Part shown: positions 54,034 through 63,093 of the stretch, piece after piece | Numbering within the stretch: position 1 is the first letter of the stretch | Layout: each line of letters starts with the position of its first letter | NCBI GenBank assembly: GCA_963721345.1 | Contig: CAVRIT010000001.1 | Span: 1,612,001 to 1,676,000, forward strand | Length of the DNA stretch: 64,000 nt | DNA from: JACDAN01 sp963721345 | GTDB taxonomy: Bacteria; Actinomycetota; Thermoleophilia; Gaiellales; Gaiellaceae | Direction: 5' to 3' | The notes under the pieces: model-generated | Seen by the model: the letters and a program-made list of their open reading frames with translations, nothing else | Database searches by the model: none | Told to the model about the DNA's origin: nothing | Made by a program: the position numbers and the translations under genes

Positions 54034-54040
54034 CCGCGAA

Positions 54041-55174
54041 TCATGGCGTCCGGGAGCGCAGGTAGCCGAGGGAGGCGACGGCCGGCCACGGGTCGTCGCG
54101 CGCGAAAACGGCGCGCGCCTTCCGCCCACGCAGGTAGCGCGAGGCGAAGTCCACCGGACCGAGCTCGCGCCGCCGCGCCATCTGCAGCGAGACCCAGACG
54201 TCCTTCGCGAGGTAGATCCAGGTGAGCTGGTCGCGAAAGGTCGGGATCGGCGCGACCTCCTTCCCGGTCAGGTCGTCGTAGGCGACCCGCGGCAGGTCGA
54301 GATGGCGGTTCGCGGCGAGCGCGGCCCACACCGGCAGGCGCGTGTTCACCTCGAGCAGCTGGAAGCTCCCGTCTCGCGGATCCTGCGCGAACTCGATGTG
54401 GGCGATCCCCGTGTAGCCGACGGTTCGAAGGAGCCGCAGCCCGAGCTCGAGCACCGCCGGCTCGTAGTCGACCTCGAAGACGGCGCTCGTCCCGAAGCGG
54501 AGCGGCCCCTGGCGCACCTTCCGGCCGACGAGCGTGACGAGCGGCTCGCCCGACCGCCCGACGTAGGCCAGCAGCGAGTAGATGCGCTCGTGCGAGTCAG
54601 GGACGATCTCCTGGACGATCGTCTGGAACCCGGCATCGCGCGCCTCGGCCACCGCCGTGAGCGCCTCGCCGACGTCTTCCGCGACCACGGCCTTGTGCCC
54701 GAAGGCAAGCGCGTACTCCTGGCCCTCCACGGCCTTCACGAGCAGCGGCGCCTCGAGGCCCGCCTCCCGAACCGCGTCGTCGCTGTCCGCGAGCACCGTG
54801 CCCGGCGAGGGAACCTCCGCCTCGGCCGCGGCGAGCGGCAGGAGGTCCTTCCGGCGCAGCCGCTTCACCGCCTCGGCGTCCAGCGGCAGGGGCAGGTCCG
54901 CGAGCTCGCGCAGCTCGTCCCAGTGGTCGAGCGCGAACTCGACGTGCTCGTCGCGTTCGGGAAAGAAGACGGCGCGCTCGCCGCCGCGGAGCTGCTCCAG
55001 CACAGCCTCGTCGTCTCCGTCCTCGACCACGAGTCGCCGGTCGAGGTACCGCGAGCGGAGCCCGAACTCGTGCGGGTCGCGCGAGATCCCGGTCACCGGC
55101 ACTCCGCCCCGGCCGAGGCTGCGCGCGACGGCGAGGCCGGCGTGCAGCAATCCGAAAACCACGGCGCGCCTCAC
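54041..55174 (-). CDS. ATP-grasp ligase (carbamoyl-phosphate synthase-like)
   Basis: 377 aa from GTG 55174 (GTGA overlap with the GT4 gene). VVFGLLHAGLAVARSLGRGGVPV, AVFFPERDEHVEFAL, PLLVKAVEGQEYALAF, metal site QLLEVNTRLPVWAAL. This type is often found with glycosyltransferases and may link an amino acid to a sugar. Seven bases precede the sugar transferase start. Confidence 0.82.
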   Translation of the reverse strand: MRRAVVFGLLHAGLAVARSLGRGGVPVTGISRDPHEFGLRSRYLDRRLVVEDGDDEAVLEQLRGGERAVFFPERDEHVEFALDHWDELRELADLPLPLDAEAVKRLRRKDLLPLAAAEAEVPSPGTVLADSDDAVREAGLEAPLLVKAVEGQEYALAFGHKAVVAEDVGEALTAVAEARDAGFQTIVQEIVPDSHERIYSLLAYVGRSGEPLVTLVGRKVRQGPLRFGTSAVFEVDYEPAVLELGLRLLRTVGYTGIAHIEFAQDPRDGSFQLLEVNTRLPVWAALAANRHLDLPRVAYDDLTGKEVAPIPTFRDQLTWIYLAKDVWVSLQMARRRELGPVDFASRYLRGRKARAVFARDDPWPAVASLGYLRSRTP

Positions 55175-56397
55175 GCAGCGACCTCCTCCAGCGTCTGCGC
55201 CAGGCGGTCGGCCATCTCGTCCCGGCCGAACTCGCGCTCGGCGAGCGCTCGCGCGTTGCGCCCCATCTCGGCGACGCGCTCCGTATTCGCGCTCAGCGAG
55301 CTCAGCGCGCCGGCCAGCGCCTCCGCGTTCCCGCCGGGAACCCAGAGGCCTGCGTCGTTCTCCTCGACGAGGCGGCGCAGCCACCCGTCGAGGTTGACGA
55401 CGACCGGCTTGCCCGCGGCGAGCGAGTCGAAGAACTTGTTCGGCGAGTTCGTCTCGAGGATCGGGTAGGGCGCGAAGATCGTCAGCGTCACGTCCGCGGC
55501 CCCGACGATCCCCGCGAGCTCCTCCTTCGGGACCGAAGGCAGGAAGCGCAGGTTGTCGAGCCCGAGCTCCCGCGCCCGCTCCTCGAGCCGCGGCCGCTCA
55601 CCGCCGTCACCGAGCGCGACGATCGCGACGCGCTTGTCGCCCCAGCGGCGCAGCGCGCCGGCGGCGTCCACGAGCTGGTCCAGGCCGTTCGCGCGTCCCA
55701 TCGCCCCGGCGTAGAGCGCGACGAAGCGGTTCTCGAGCCCGTGGCGCGCGCGGAAGCCTTCGTCCACGACGTCGGGCCTGAAGACGTCGAGGTCGGCGGC
55801 GTTCGGGATGAAGACGAGCTTCTCGTCGGGGATCCCGCGGCTGCGCAGCTCGTCCAGCGACCCCTCGCTGAGCACGACGATCCGCTCCGCCCCACCGTAC
55901 AGCCGGCGCTCCAGCCACTCGGCCGTGCTGATCGCAGCACCACCCTTCAGCGCGCCGAGCTCGACGGGGACGGCCGGCCAGAGGTCACGGATCTCGAAGA
56001 CGAACGGGACCCGCTTGGCGCGCGCAGTCAGCAGCCCGGCGATCCCGATCGTCAGCGGCGTGGACGAGGCGAAGACGACGTCAGGCTTCCGCTGCAGCGC
56101 ACCCGCGACGCTCGCGGCGACCGTGAAGGCGGTGAAGGACGCCAGCCGAACAGCGGTGGGGTAGCGGTTCGCGTAGGGGACGTTGAGGTAGAGGACGTCG
56201 ATCCCGTCGACCTGCTCGCGGGCGACGACGCGCCCCTCGGGCTTCCCTTCGCGGCCTGCCTCGAGCGAGCGCGTGTCGCGGCTGACGATCGTCACGCGGT
56301 GGCCGCGGTCGACGAGCCGCCGCGCCAGCTCGTAGGAGCGCGTCGCGGTCGAGCGCCGCCGGGTGGCGAAGTACTGGTGGAAGTAGAGGACGTCCAT
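55171..56397 (-). CDS. GT4 family glycosyltransferase (WbuB-like)
   Basis: 408 aa. LYFHQYFATRRRSTATRSYELARRL, FASSTPLTIGIAGL, FEIRDLWPAVPVELGAL, FIPNAADLDVF, ALYAGAMGRANGLDQLVDAA, and the donor motif NKFFDSLAAGKPVVVNLDGW. The RDLWP motif places it in the WbuB/WcaI subgroup that often adds a deoxy amino sugar. Divergent from 56429. Confidence 0.9.
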   Translation of the reverse strand: MDVLYFHQYFATRRRSTATRSYELARRLVDRGHRVTIVSRDTRSLEAGREGKPEGRVVAREQVDGIDVLYLNVPYANRYPTAVRLASFTAFTVAASVAGALQRKPDVVFASSTPLTIGIAGLLTARAKRVPFVFEIRDLWPAVPVELGALKGGAAISTAEWLERRLYGGAERIVVLSEGSLDELRSRGIPDEKLVFIPNAADLDVFRPDVVDEGFRARHGLENRFVALYAGAMGRANGLDQLVDAAGALRRWGDKRVAIVALGDGGERPRLEERARELGLDNLRFLPSVPKEELAGIVGAADVTLTIFAPYPILETNSPNKFFDSLAAGKPVVVNLDGWLRRLVEENDAGLWVPGGNAEALAGALSSLSANTERVAEMGRNARALAEREFGRDEMADRLAQTLEEVAA

Positions 56398-56428
56398 GCC
56401 GTACGGGCTCCAGTGTCACAGTTCCCCC

Positions 56429-57511
56429 GTGCGCATCGCGCTGCTCGACCCGCCCAGCTACTCGCCGGCCTACGACCACCACCTCGCCTCTGCGCTGGCC
56501 GCGCGGGGTCACGAAGTGGAGCTGATCACGTCGCCGTTTCCCCACGGCGAACCGCCGGAGCCGGACGGCTACAGGCGCCGCGAGCTCTTCCTGCCCCTGA
56601 GCGGACGGCTCGGGCGTCGCGTTCCACTGCGGCGTGTCCTCAAGGGCGCCGAGTACCTGCCGAGCGTTGCGCGGCTGCTCCGGCAGGTCCGCCGCCTCGA
56701 GCCGGACGTCGTCCACGTCCAGTGGCTGCCGCTCCTTCGCCGCGACCTGCGGTGGGTCGAGCGCCTTCCGCGGCCCCGCGTGTTCACCGCACACAACGTC
56801 CTCCGTCACTCCGGCGAGACCGATCCCGCCGAGCGGCGCGAGCTCTACGCGCCGTTCGACGCCATCGTCGTCCACACAGCGGGCGGCGTCGAGCAGCTTG
56901 CGGAGTGGGGCGTGGAGGCGGTGCGGATCCCCCACGGCACTTTCGGCGTCCCGCCGGCGTCGATCGAGCCGCCGAGGGGCCGGCGGCTGCTCTTCTTCGG
57001 CCTGATCCGCGACTACAAGGGCCTCGACGTGCTCGTACGCGCCCTTCCCAAGGTCTCAGGCGCCGAGCTCGTCGTCGCCGGCGACCCGATGGAGCCCGTC
57101 GAGCCCGTCCGGCAGCTCGCGCGTGACCTGGGCGTCGACGACCGAATCGAGTGGCGGCTGGGCTACCTCCCGGAGAGCGAGATCGACGCGTTGATGCACG
57201 ACACGACGATCGCCGTCTTCCCCTACCGCGGGCGGGCGTCCGCCTCGGGTCCGCTGGCCACCGCGCTGGGGCACGGACGCCCTGTCGTCGCTACCGACGT
57301 CCTCGGCGAGATCGTCGAGGAGTTCGGGGCCGGGCTCGTGGTGCCGCAGGAGGATCCGGACGCCCTGGCAGCCGCGATCAATCGCTTGCTGAACGATCCC
57401 GCGGAGGCGTTCCGGGGTACGGAACGCGCCAGGGACGCGCTTTCCTGGGAGGCGATCGCGGAGGCCCACGAGCGGCTCTACGCCGATCTGGCGGCTAGAG
57501 TCGCCCGCTGA
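56429..57511 (+). CDS. GT4 family glycosyltransferase
   Basis: 360 aa from GTG 56429 (an ATG at 56396 is longer but less likely). IALLDPPSYSPAYDHHLASALAARGHEVELI, VQWLPLLRRDL, FTAHNVLRHSGE, IPHGTFGVPP, LFFGLIRDYKGLDVLVRAL, and the donor-site FPYRGRASASGPLATALGHGRPVVATD. TGATG overlap with the Wzz-like gene. Confidence 0.9.
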   Translation: MRIALLDPPSYSPAYDHHLASALAARGHEVELITSPFPHGEPPEPDGYRRRELFLPLSGRLGRRVPLRRVLKGAEYLPSVARLLRQVRRLEPDVVHVQWLPLLRRDLRWVERLPRPRVFTAHNVLRHSGETDPAERRELYAPFDAIVVHTAGGVEQLAEWGVEAVRIPHGTFGVPPASIEPPRGRRLLFFGLIRDYKGLDVLVRALPKVSGAELVVAGDPMEPVEPVRQLARDLGVDDRIEWRLGYLPESEIDALMHDTTIAVFPYRGRASASGPLATALGHGRPVVATDVLGEIVEEFGAGLVVPQEDPDALAAAINRLLNDPAEAFRGTERARDALSWEAIAEAHERLYADLAARVAR

Positions 57512-58452
57512 TGGCCGTGACGGAGCGCCCAAGCCCGCCGCCGGACGTCGACCTCGAGGCCGAGCAGGACGTCGACTTCCGCCGCTACTGGAACGCGGTC
57601 CTCGCGCGCTGGTGGCTGCCCGCACTCGGCCTGGTGGCCGGGATCGTCGGCGGCTACGCGCTCGCCCTGGGGAGCGGCGACGTCTACCGCGCCGAGGCGA
57701 CGCTCTATCTCGGGCAGCCGTTCACGCCGAACGGCGGCGCGCCGGTCCCGGGCCTCGCGACGAACCCGAGCACCGTCAACGAGATCGTCCACAGCGAGAA
57801 CGTCCTCCAGGAGGTCGCGCGCCTCAGCGGGATGAACCTCGCGAAGCTTCGGGCGAACGTGACCTCGCGGCAGGTCGGCGTCCCCGCCGGCCGCCGGCTC
57901 ACGCCCGGCCAGACGCCGCTGATCGAGGTCGCGGTCACCGGCTCCAACGCCCGTGTCACGACGCGAGCCGCGAACCTCCTCGCGGCATCGGTGATCGACG
58001 ACGTCTCGCCCTACGTCGAGGACAAGATCGCGGCGATCCAGGAGCGCATCGACTCCGACGAGCGTGAGCTCGCGGAGAGCGAGCGACGCCTCGATCTCGC
58101 CCAGACGGAGCTGAACGCGCTGCTGCGCAGCCGGAACCTGAGCGCCACCGACCGCCTGATCGGGGTCACGACCTTGAACTCGACGATCGGCTCGCTCGTC
58201 GAGCGCCGCGGGCTGGTGACGCAGGACCTCCTGGAAGCGAAGCAGGCGCTCTCGCTGGCCGAGAACGTCGAGCAGCCGAGCGTCGTCGAGCGCGCCGCGT
58301 CGCGGAAGACCACGGCGCGGAGCGTGAGTCGATCCATGCTCGTCGGCGCGCTGATCGGCCTGATCCTCGGGCTGCTCGCGGCGATCCTCTGGGAGCCCGC
58401 TCAGCGGCGCTTCTCGCCGCGGACGACGGAGTGCGCTGATGCTGGACGGTAA
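57511..58452 (+). CDS. Wzz-like chain-length/export co-factor protein
   Basis: 313 aa. Two membrane helices (about 31-52 and 278-298) flank a periplasmic part with YRAEATLYLGQPFTPNG, and an alpha-helical region (about 170-265: DSDERELAESERRLDLAQTELN) that would form a coiled coil. Pattern of the Wzz/PCP family, without a tyrosine kinase domain. It regulates polymer length. Overlaps the next gene by 14 bases. Confidence 0.8.
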   Translation: MAVTERPSPPPDVDLEAEQDVDFRRYWNAVLARWWLPALGLVAGIVGGYALALGSGDVYRAEATLYLGQPFTPNGGAPVPGLATNPSTVNEIVHSENVLQEVARLSGMNLAKLRANVTSRQVGVPAGRRLTPGQTPLIEVAVTGSNARVTTRAANLLAASVIDDVSPYVEDKIAAIQERIDSDERELAESERRLDLAQTELNALLRSRNLSATDRLIGVTTLNSTIGSLVERRGLVTQDLLEAKQALSLAENVEQPSVVERAASRKTTARSVSRSMLVGALIGLILGLLAAILWEPAQRRFSPRTTECADAGR

Positions 58453-59380
58453 GCGGGTCGCGGTCGTCGTCCCGGCCTACGACGAGGAGGCGCTGATCGG
58501 GGAGACGCTGGCGACGATCCCCGAGCTGGTGGACAAGATCTACGTCGTCGACGACCACTCGGGCGACGCGACCGCGGAGCGTGCGGCGGAGATCGGAGAC
58601 CCGCGGGTCGAGATCATCACGCACGCGCAGAACGAGGGCGTGGGGGCGGCGATCGTGACGGGCTACCGGCGCGCACTCGGCGACGAGATCGACGTCGTCT
58701 GCGTGATGGCGGCGGACGGCCAGATGGACCCCGCCGACCTCGAGCAACTCGCGGGCGCCGTGGCCCGCGGCGACGTCGACTACGCGAAGGCGAACCGCCT
58801 CTTCACCGGGCAGGCCTGGCAGCTGATGCCGCGCCACCGCTATCTCGGCAACGCGATGCTCTCGATGCTGACCAAGATCGCGAGCGGCTACTGGCACGTC
58901 GCGGACTCGCAGTCGGGCTACACCGCGATCTCGCGTGAGCAGCTCGAGCGGCTCGACCTCGACCGGATCTACCGGCGCTACGGCTTCCCGAACGACATGC
59001 TCGTCCACCTGAACGTCTGGAACGCGCGAGTCCGCGACTTTCCGTCCCGCCCGATCTACGGCGTCGGGGAGCGCTCCGGCATCAAGCTGCCCCGCGTCGT
59101 CCCGACCATCGCCTGGCTGCTCCTGAAGGGCTTCTTCTGGCGGCTGCGCGAGAAGTACGTGATCCGCGACTTCCATCCGCTGGTCTTCTTCTACGCGCTC
59201 GGGATCCTGATGACCGTGACGGGCCTCGTGCTCGGGGTGGTCGAGACGGCGTTGCGCCTGGCCGGCAACGAGCTGACGGCGCCGACGATGATCCTCGTCG
59301 CGCTGCTCCTGATCTCGGGCGTGCAATTCACGCTCTTTGCGATGTGGTTCGACATGGAGTCGAACAAAGACCTCAAATAG
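58439..59380 (+). CDS. GT2 glycosyltransferase (dolichyl-phosphate mannose synthase-like)
   Basis: 313 aa. VVVPAYDEEALIGETLATIP, VVDDHSGDATAE, CVMAADGQMDP (metal site), GYTAISREQLERLDLDRIYRRYGFPNDML. C-terminal helices near 245-300. Makes a polyprenyl-phosphate-linked sugar or extends a chain. Followed by a 74-base leader and the UXS gene. Confidence 0.88.
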   Translation: MLDGKRVAVVVPAYDEEALIGETLATIPELVDKIYVVDDHSGDATAERAAEIGDPRVEIITHAQNEGVGAAIVTGYRRALGDEIDVVCVMAADGQMDPADLEQLAGAVARGDVDYAKANRLFTGQAWQLMPRHRYLGNAMLSMLTKIASGYWHVADSQSGYTAISREQLERLDLDRIYRRYGFPNDMLVHLNVWNARVRDFPSRPIYGVGERSGIKLPRVVPTIAWLLLKGFFWRLREKYVIRDFHPLVFFYALGILMTVTGLVLGVVETALRLAGNELTAPTMILVALLLISGVQFTLFAMWFDMESNKDLK

Positions 59381-59440
59381 CAGCGCTTTTTCGCCCGTAA
59401 AGCCTTCGTAAGCTTGGCCGGCGAGCGCCGGACACGCCGC

Positions 59441-59446
59441 TATCCT
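59441..59446 (+). promoter_or_regulatory. Possible -10 box for a leaderless UXS mRNA
   Basis: TATCCT ends 8 bases before the GTG at 59455 with no Shine-Dalgarno sequence between. This spacing would put the transcript start on or next to the start codon. No clear -35. Confidence 0.35.
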
Positions 59447-59454
59447 CACCCGGC

Positions 59455-60393
59455 GTGTCTACTGCGGTTGTCACCGGCGGAGCCGGATTCCTCGGCTCTC
59501 ACCTCTCCGACTACCTCCTGTCCCAGGGCCACCGCGTGATCTGCGTGGACAACCTGGAGACGAGCACGCTCGGCAACCTCGAGCACATTCGCGACGATCG
59601 CTTCAAGTTCGTCTACCACGACGTGATCGAGCGGATCGAGATCGACGAGCCGGTGGACTTCGTGTTCCACCTCGCCGCCCTGGCGAGCCCCATCGACTAC
59701 TTGCGGCAGCCGCTCCATTCGCTGAAGGTCGGCTCGTACGGGACGCACAACGCCCTCGGCCTCGCGAAGTGGAAGCGCGCGCGGTTCCTGCTGGCCTCGA
59801 CGAGCGAGATCTACGGCGATCCGCAGGTGCACCCGCAGCCGGAGACCTACTGGGGGAACGTGAACCCCACGGGCCCGCGCGGTGTCTACGACGAGGCGAA
59901 GCGCTACGGAGAGGCGATGACGATGGCGTACCACCGCCAGCAGGGCGTCGACACGTGCATCGTCCGGATCTTCAACACCTACGGCCCGAGGATGCGCCGC
60001 CACGACGGTCGAGCAATCCCGACCTTCATGCGGCAGGCGCTGGAACACAAGCCGCTGACCGTCTTCGGCGACGGGTCGCAGACGCGCAGCTTTTGCTACG
60101 TGGACGATCTGGTCAGAGGGCTCTACCTCCTCGCAACGAGCGAGGAGCACATGCCCATGAACCTCGGAAACCCCGGCGAGTTCACGATCATCGAGCTTGC
60201 CGATGCCGTGATTCGGGTAACAGAGTCGAGGAGCGAGATCGTCTACGAGGCGCTGCCGGTGGACGATCCGCAGATTCGTCAACCCGACATCACGCGTGCG
60301 AAGGAGATTCTCGGTTGGGAGCCAGAGATCGAACTCGAAGAAGGACTGCGGCGAATGCTGCCCAGCCTCGGAAGGGAGCATGTGAGTGTTTAG
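59455..60393 (+). CDS. UDP-glucuronate decarboxylase-like NAD-dependent epimerase/dehydratase
   Basis: 312 aa from GTG 59455. TGGAGFLGSHL, FHLAALASPIDYLRQP, STSEIYGDP, HPQPETYWGNVNPTGPRGVYDEAKRYGE and FNTYGPRMRRHDGRAIP. The PETYWGNVNP and YDEAKR stretch is typical of UDP-xylose synthase (UXS), which makes UDP-xylose from UDP-glucuronate. UXS is the best call but an epimerase is possible. Its stop is overlapped by the GH gene. Confidence 0.85.
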   Translation: MSTAVVTGGAGFLGSHLSDYLLSQGHRVICVDNLETSTLGNLEHIRDDRFKFVYHDVIERIEIDEPVDFVFHLAALASPIDYLRQPLHSLKVGSYGTHNALGLAKWKRARFLLASTSEIYGDPQVHPQPETYWGNVNPTGPRGVYDEAKRYGEAMTMAYHRQQGVDTCIVRIFNTYGPRMRRHDGRAIPTFMRQALEHKPLTVFGDGSQTRSFCYVDDLVRGLYLLATSEEHMPMNLGNPGEFTIIELADAVIRVTESRSEIVYEALPVDDPQIRQPDITRAKEILGWEPEIELEEGLRRMLPSLGREHVSV

Positions 60394-61540
60394 ACGCGTT
60401 GCCCTGATTCTGTTCTTGCTGCTCGCCGCCGCGGGGGTCGCGGTGTCCGCGAGCGACAGTGCGAGCTCGGCGCCGGAGCGGCAGACGGCCAGCCCGATCA
60501 TGGTCGGCTTCTACGACGACGAGCAGGTCTTCGGCCGCACGGCTTGGGCGTTCACGCAGCTGAAGAGCCTCCGCGCGGGGGTCGTGCGGATCACGATCGA
60601 CTGGAGCTCCGTTGCGCGCCGCCGTCCGGCCGCGCCGTCGGATCCAGCCGACGCGGCGTACAACTGGACGGCGGTCGACACGGTCGTCGCCGAAGCCGCC
60701 AAGAACAAGATCCGCGTCCTGGCGGCGATCTACGGAACACCGCGTTGGGCGGGCCCTGGGAAGAACCGGCTGCCGCGGCGCATCGCCGACCTGCGGCAGT
60801 TCGCGTTCGCCGCGGCGACGCGCTACAGCGGGACGTTCCAGCTCGGCGAGGGCGACACCGCCCCCAACCTGCCGGCGATCCGCTACTGGCTGGCGTGGAA
60901 CGAGCCGAACAACCCGGTCTTCCTGAAGCCCCAGTGGAAGATGGTCAAGCGGGTCTGGCGTCCGCAGAGCGCGTTCGACTACGCCAAGATCTGCACGGCG
61001 GTCTACTCGGGCGTCCATTCGACCGGCCTCTCGGGCCAGAAGGTCGCCTGCGGTGCGACGGGCCCGCGCGGGAACGATGCGCCGAGAAGCAGCCGCGCCT
61101 CGACGTCGCCGCTCGTCTTCTTGCAGTGGCTGCGCCGCGCGGGGCTCAGGCGCTTCGACGCCTACGCGCATCACCCGTACTACGGGAACCGGCTGGAGAA
61201 GCCGACGACCGTGCCGAAGTCCGACAAGGCGGTCACGCTCGGGAACATCTCCGTGCTGATCAAGCAGCTGAACCGGAGCTTCGGGCGCAAGCGCCTGTGG
61301 ATCACCGAGTACGGCTACCAGACGAGGCCGCCGGACCGGCTGTTCGGCGTCTCGTACAGCTCGCAGGCCAAGTACGTGCACCAGGCTGTCGCGCTCGCGA
61401 AGAAGACGCGGCGCGTCGACATGTTCGTCTGGTTCCTGATCCGCGACGAGCGTCGCCTGTCCGGGTGGCAGTCCGGCGTGATGACGTCGAGCGGGAAGCG
61501 GAAGCCCGCCTTCCGCGCCTTCCAGACGCTGAAGCGATAG
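60386..61540 (+). CDS. Secreted TIM-barrel glycoside hydrolase-like protein
   Basis: 384 aa from GTG 60386 with GGAAGGGA upstream. Signal peptide (1-22). Barrel motifs VRITIDWSSVA, VLAAIYGTPRWAG, the likely acid/base Glu173 in WNEPNN, AYAHHPYYG, and the likely nucleophile Glu308 in LWITEYGYQT. This is the clan A (GH-A) layout, closest to GH39-like members. May trim or remodel the surface glycan made by the cluster. Confidence 0.82.
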   Translation: MFRRVALILFLLLAAAGVAVSASDSASSAPERQTASPIMVGFYDDEQVFGRTAWAFTQLKSLRAGVVRITIDWSSVARRRPAAPSDPADAAYNWTAVDTVVAEAAKNKIRVLAAIYGTPRWAGPGKNRLPRRIADLRQFAFAAATRYSGTFQLGEGDTAPNLPAIRYWLAWNEPNNPVFLKPQWKMVKRVWRPQSAFDYAKICTAVYSGVHSTGLSGQKVACGATGPRGNDAPRSSRASTSPLVFLQWLRRAGLRRFDAYAHHPYYGNRLEKPTTVPKSDKAVTLGNISVLIKQLNRSFGRKRLWITEYGYQTRPPDRLFGVSYSSQAKYVHQAVALAKKTRRVDMFVWFLIRDERRLSGWQSGVMTSSGKRKPAFRAFQTLKR

Positions 61541-61549
61541 CGAGATCTC

Positions 61550-61580
61550 GTCCGGCGCCCGCGCCTCGCGGGCGCCGGAC
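61550..61580 (+). terminator. 14-base-stem hairpin after the GH gene
   Basis: Perfect inverted repeat GTCCGGCGCCCGCG / CGCGGGCGCCGGAC around CCT, 9 bases past the GH stop. No T run, so termination may need Rho. It separates the GH gene from the next promoter. Confidence 0.6.
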
Positions 61581-61593
61581 GTAGCATTCGGAG

Positions 61594-63093
61594 ATGGCGA
61601 CGAAGGAAGCGCCGCCCGCCGAGCCTTCACGGGTTGACGCGCCTCCCGCGCTCGGAGACATACGCGCCGGCCGACCCCAGCTCCTCGGCAGCCCCGTCAC
61701 CGTCCTGCTGCGCCGGGTCGCGAGCATCGTCGCGCTGCTCTTTCTCGACCTCTGCGGTCTGGCGCTCGGCGTCTACTCGGCGCTCGTGCTGCGGGCCGTC
61801 ATCTACGGCGAGCCGGTGCTCTGGGGCGCGATCTGGCGGGTGGAGAGCGACTGGCTCCCGTTCCTCGCGCTCGTCATGGTGCTCGTCTTCTGGCGCGCGG
61901 GGCTCTACTCGGAGCGGGAGCGGCGAGGCGGCGCCGGCCGGATCATCGGGTCGCTGATCCTTGTCGGGGTGGTGGGGCTCGCCTTCGGGATCGGCACGAA
62001 TCACGAGTTCGGGACCTACGGGCTCGCCCCGACGGCGGTCGTCCTGAGCACGGCCTTCATCGGCCTGCTGCGGGCGAGCTACGACGTCGTCACCTCCGAC
62101 ATCTTCCGGATCGCCGGCGTGAAGCGGCGTGCGGTGCTGGTCGGGGACGGCGAGCGCATCGAGCACCTCCATCGCCTGCTCGGCAAGGGGCGAGGCGGGA
62201 TCGCGTACGAGTTCGTCGGCGCCGTCGGCCCGTCGCCCGAAGGCATGCCGTTCCGCTACCTCGGGACCGCCGCCGAGCTGCCCCGGATCTTCGCCGAGGA
62301 GACGTTCGACGAGCTGATCGTCGCGAGCGAGTTCGACGACAAGGCGCTGATCGAGCTCGTGGACGTCGCTCATCGGCGCGGCGTCCGCGTGCGAGCCGCG
62401 CCGACGACGGCCGAGCTCCTCACCCAGCGGGCGGAGTACGTGCCGGGGCAGGGCGTGCCCCTCTTCGAGCTTCGGCCGCCGGCATTCGTCGGCGCCGACT
62501 GGGTGGTCAAGCGGGCGTTCGACCTGCTCGTCAGCGGCCTCGTCCTCGTCGTCGGGCTCCCGCTCTGGATCGTGATCGCCGTGGCGATCAAGCTCGACTC
62601 CCGCGGCCCCGTCTTCTTCCGCGATCGCCGCGTCGGGCTGAACGAGCGCGAGTTCGCGATGATCAAGTTCCGCACGATGTACGACAACGCGGCGCAGCTC
62701 CAGCAGCGGCTCGAGGCGCAGAACGAGGCGGAGGGCGCGCTGTTCAAGCTCCGCGACGACCCACGGGTCACGCGAGTCGGCCGCCTGTTGCGGCGTTTCT
62801 CGCTCGACGAGGTGCCGCAGGTGCTGAACGTCCTCTCCGGGGCGATGAGCCTGGTCGGGCCGCGGCCGCTGCCGCTCCGGGACTACGAGCTGCTCGAGCC
62901 GTGGCACCGGAAGCGCTACCTCGTCCTGCCGGGCATGACGGGCCTGTGGCAGATCGCGGGCCGCTCCGACCTCGGCTTCGACGATCTCGTCCGGCTCGAC
63001 TTCTATTACCTGGAGAACTGGTCGATCTGGCTGGACATCTCGATCCTCGTGCGCACGATCCCGGCAGTGGTCGGGGCGCGCGGCGCGTACTGA
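61594..63093 (+). CDS. Polyprenyl glycosylphosphotransferase (WbaP/WcaJ-type exopolysaccharide initiator)
   Basis: 499 aa. Four or five N-terminal helices (about 35-160), a cytosolic CoA-binding-like domain (VLVGDGERIEHLHRLLG) and the C-terminal catalytic part: FDLLVSGLVLVVGLPLW, PVFFRDRRVGLNER, KFRTMYDNA, FSLDEVPQVLNVL, SLVGPRPLPL and PGMTGLWQIAGRSDL. Transfers a hexose-1-phosphate to undecaprenyl phosphate. Third initiator in the window. Confidence 0.94.
   Translation: MATKEAPPAEPSRVDAPPALGDIRAGRPQLLGSPVTVLLRRVASIVALLFLDLCGLALGVYSALVLRAVIYGEPVLWGAIWRVESDWLPFLALVMVLVFWRAGLYSERERRGGAGRIIGSLILVGVVGLAFGIGTNHEFGTYGLAPTAVVLSTAFIGLLRASYDVVTSDIFRIAGVKRRAVLVGDGERIEHLHRLLGKGRGGIAYEFVGAVGPSPEGMPFRYLGTAAELPRIFAEETFDELIVASEFDDKALIELVDVAHRRGVRVRAAPTTAELLTQRAEYVPGQGVPLFELRPPAFVGADWVVKRAFDLLVSGLVLVVGLPLWIVIAVAIKLDSRGPVFFRDRRVGLNEREFAMIKFRTMYDNAAQLQQRLEAQNEAEGALFKLRDDPRVTRVGRLLRRFSLDEVPQVLNVLSGAMSLVGPRPLPLRDYELLEPWHRKRYLVLPGMTGLWQIAGRSDLGFDDLVRLDFYYLENWSIWLDISILVRTIPAVVGARGAY

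Noticed and set aside
59381..59400. A terminator at the CAGCGCTTTTTCG stretch after the GT2 gene.
   Set aside because: Five T are present but no convincing stem precedes them.
37624..63093. A secondary-metabolite (aminoglycoside-like) cluster because of several DegT genes and ATP-grasp ligases.
   Set aside because: Flippase, ligase, Wzz-like and initiating sugar transferase genes fit a surface polysaccharide, and no resistance or export genes of a drug cluster were seen.
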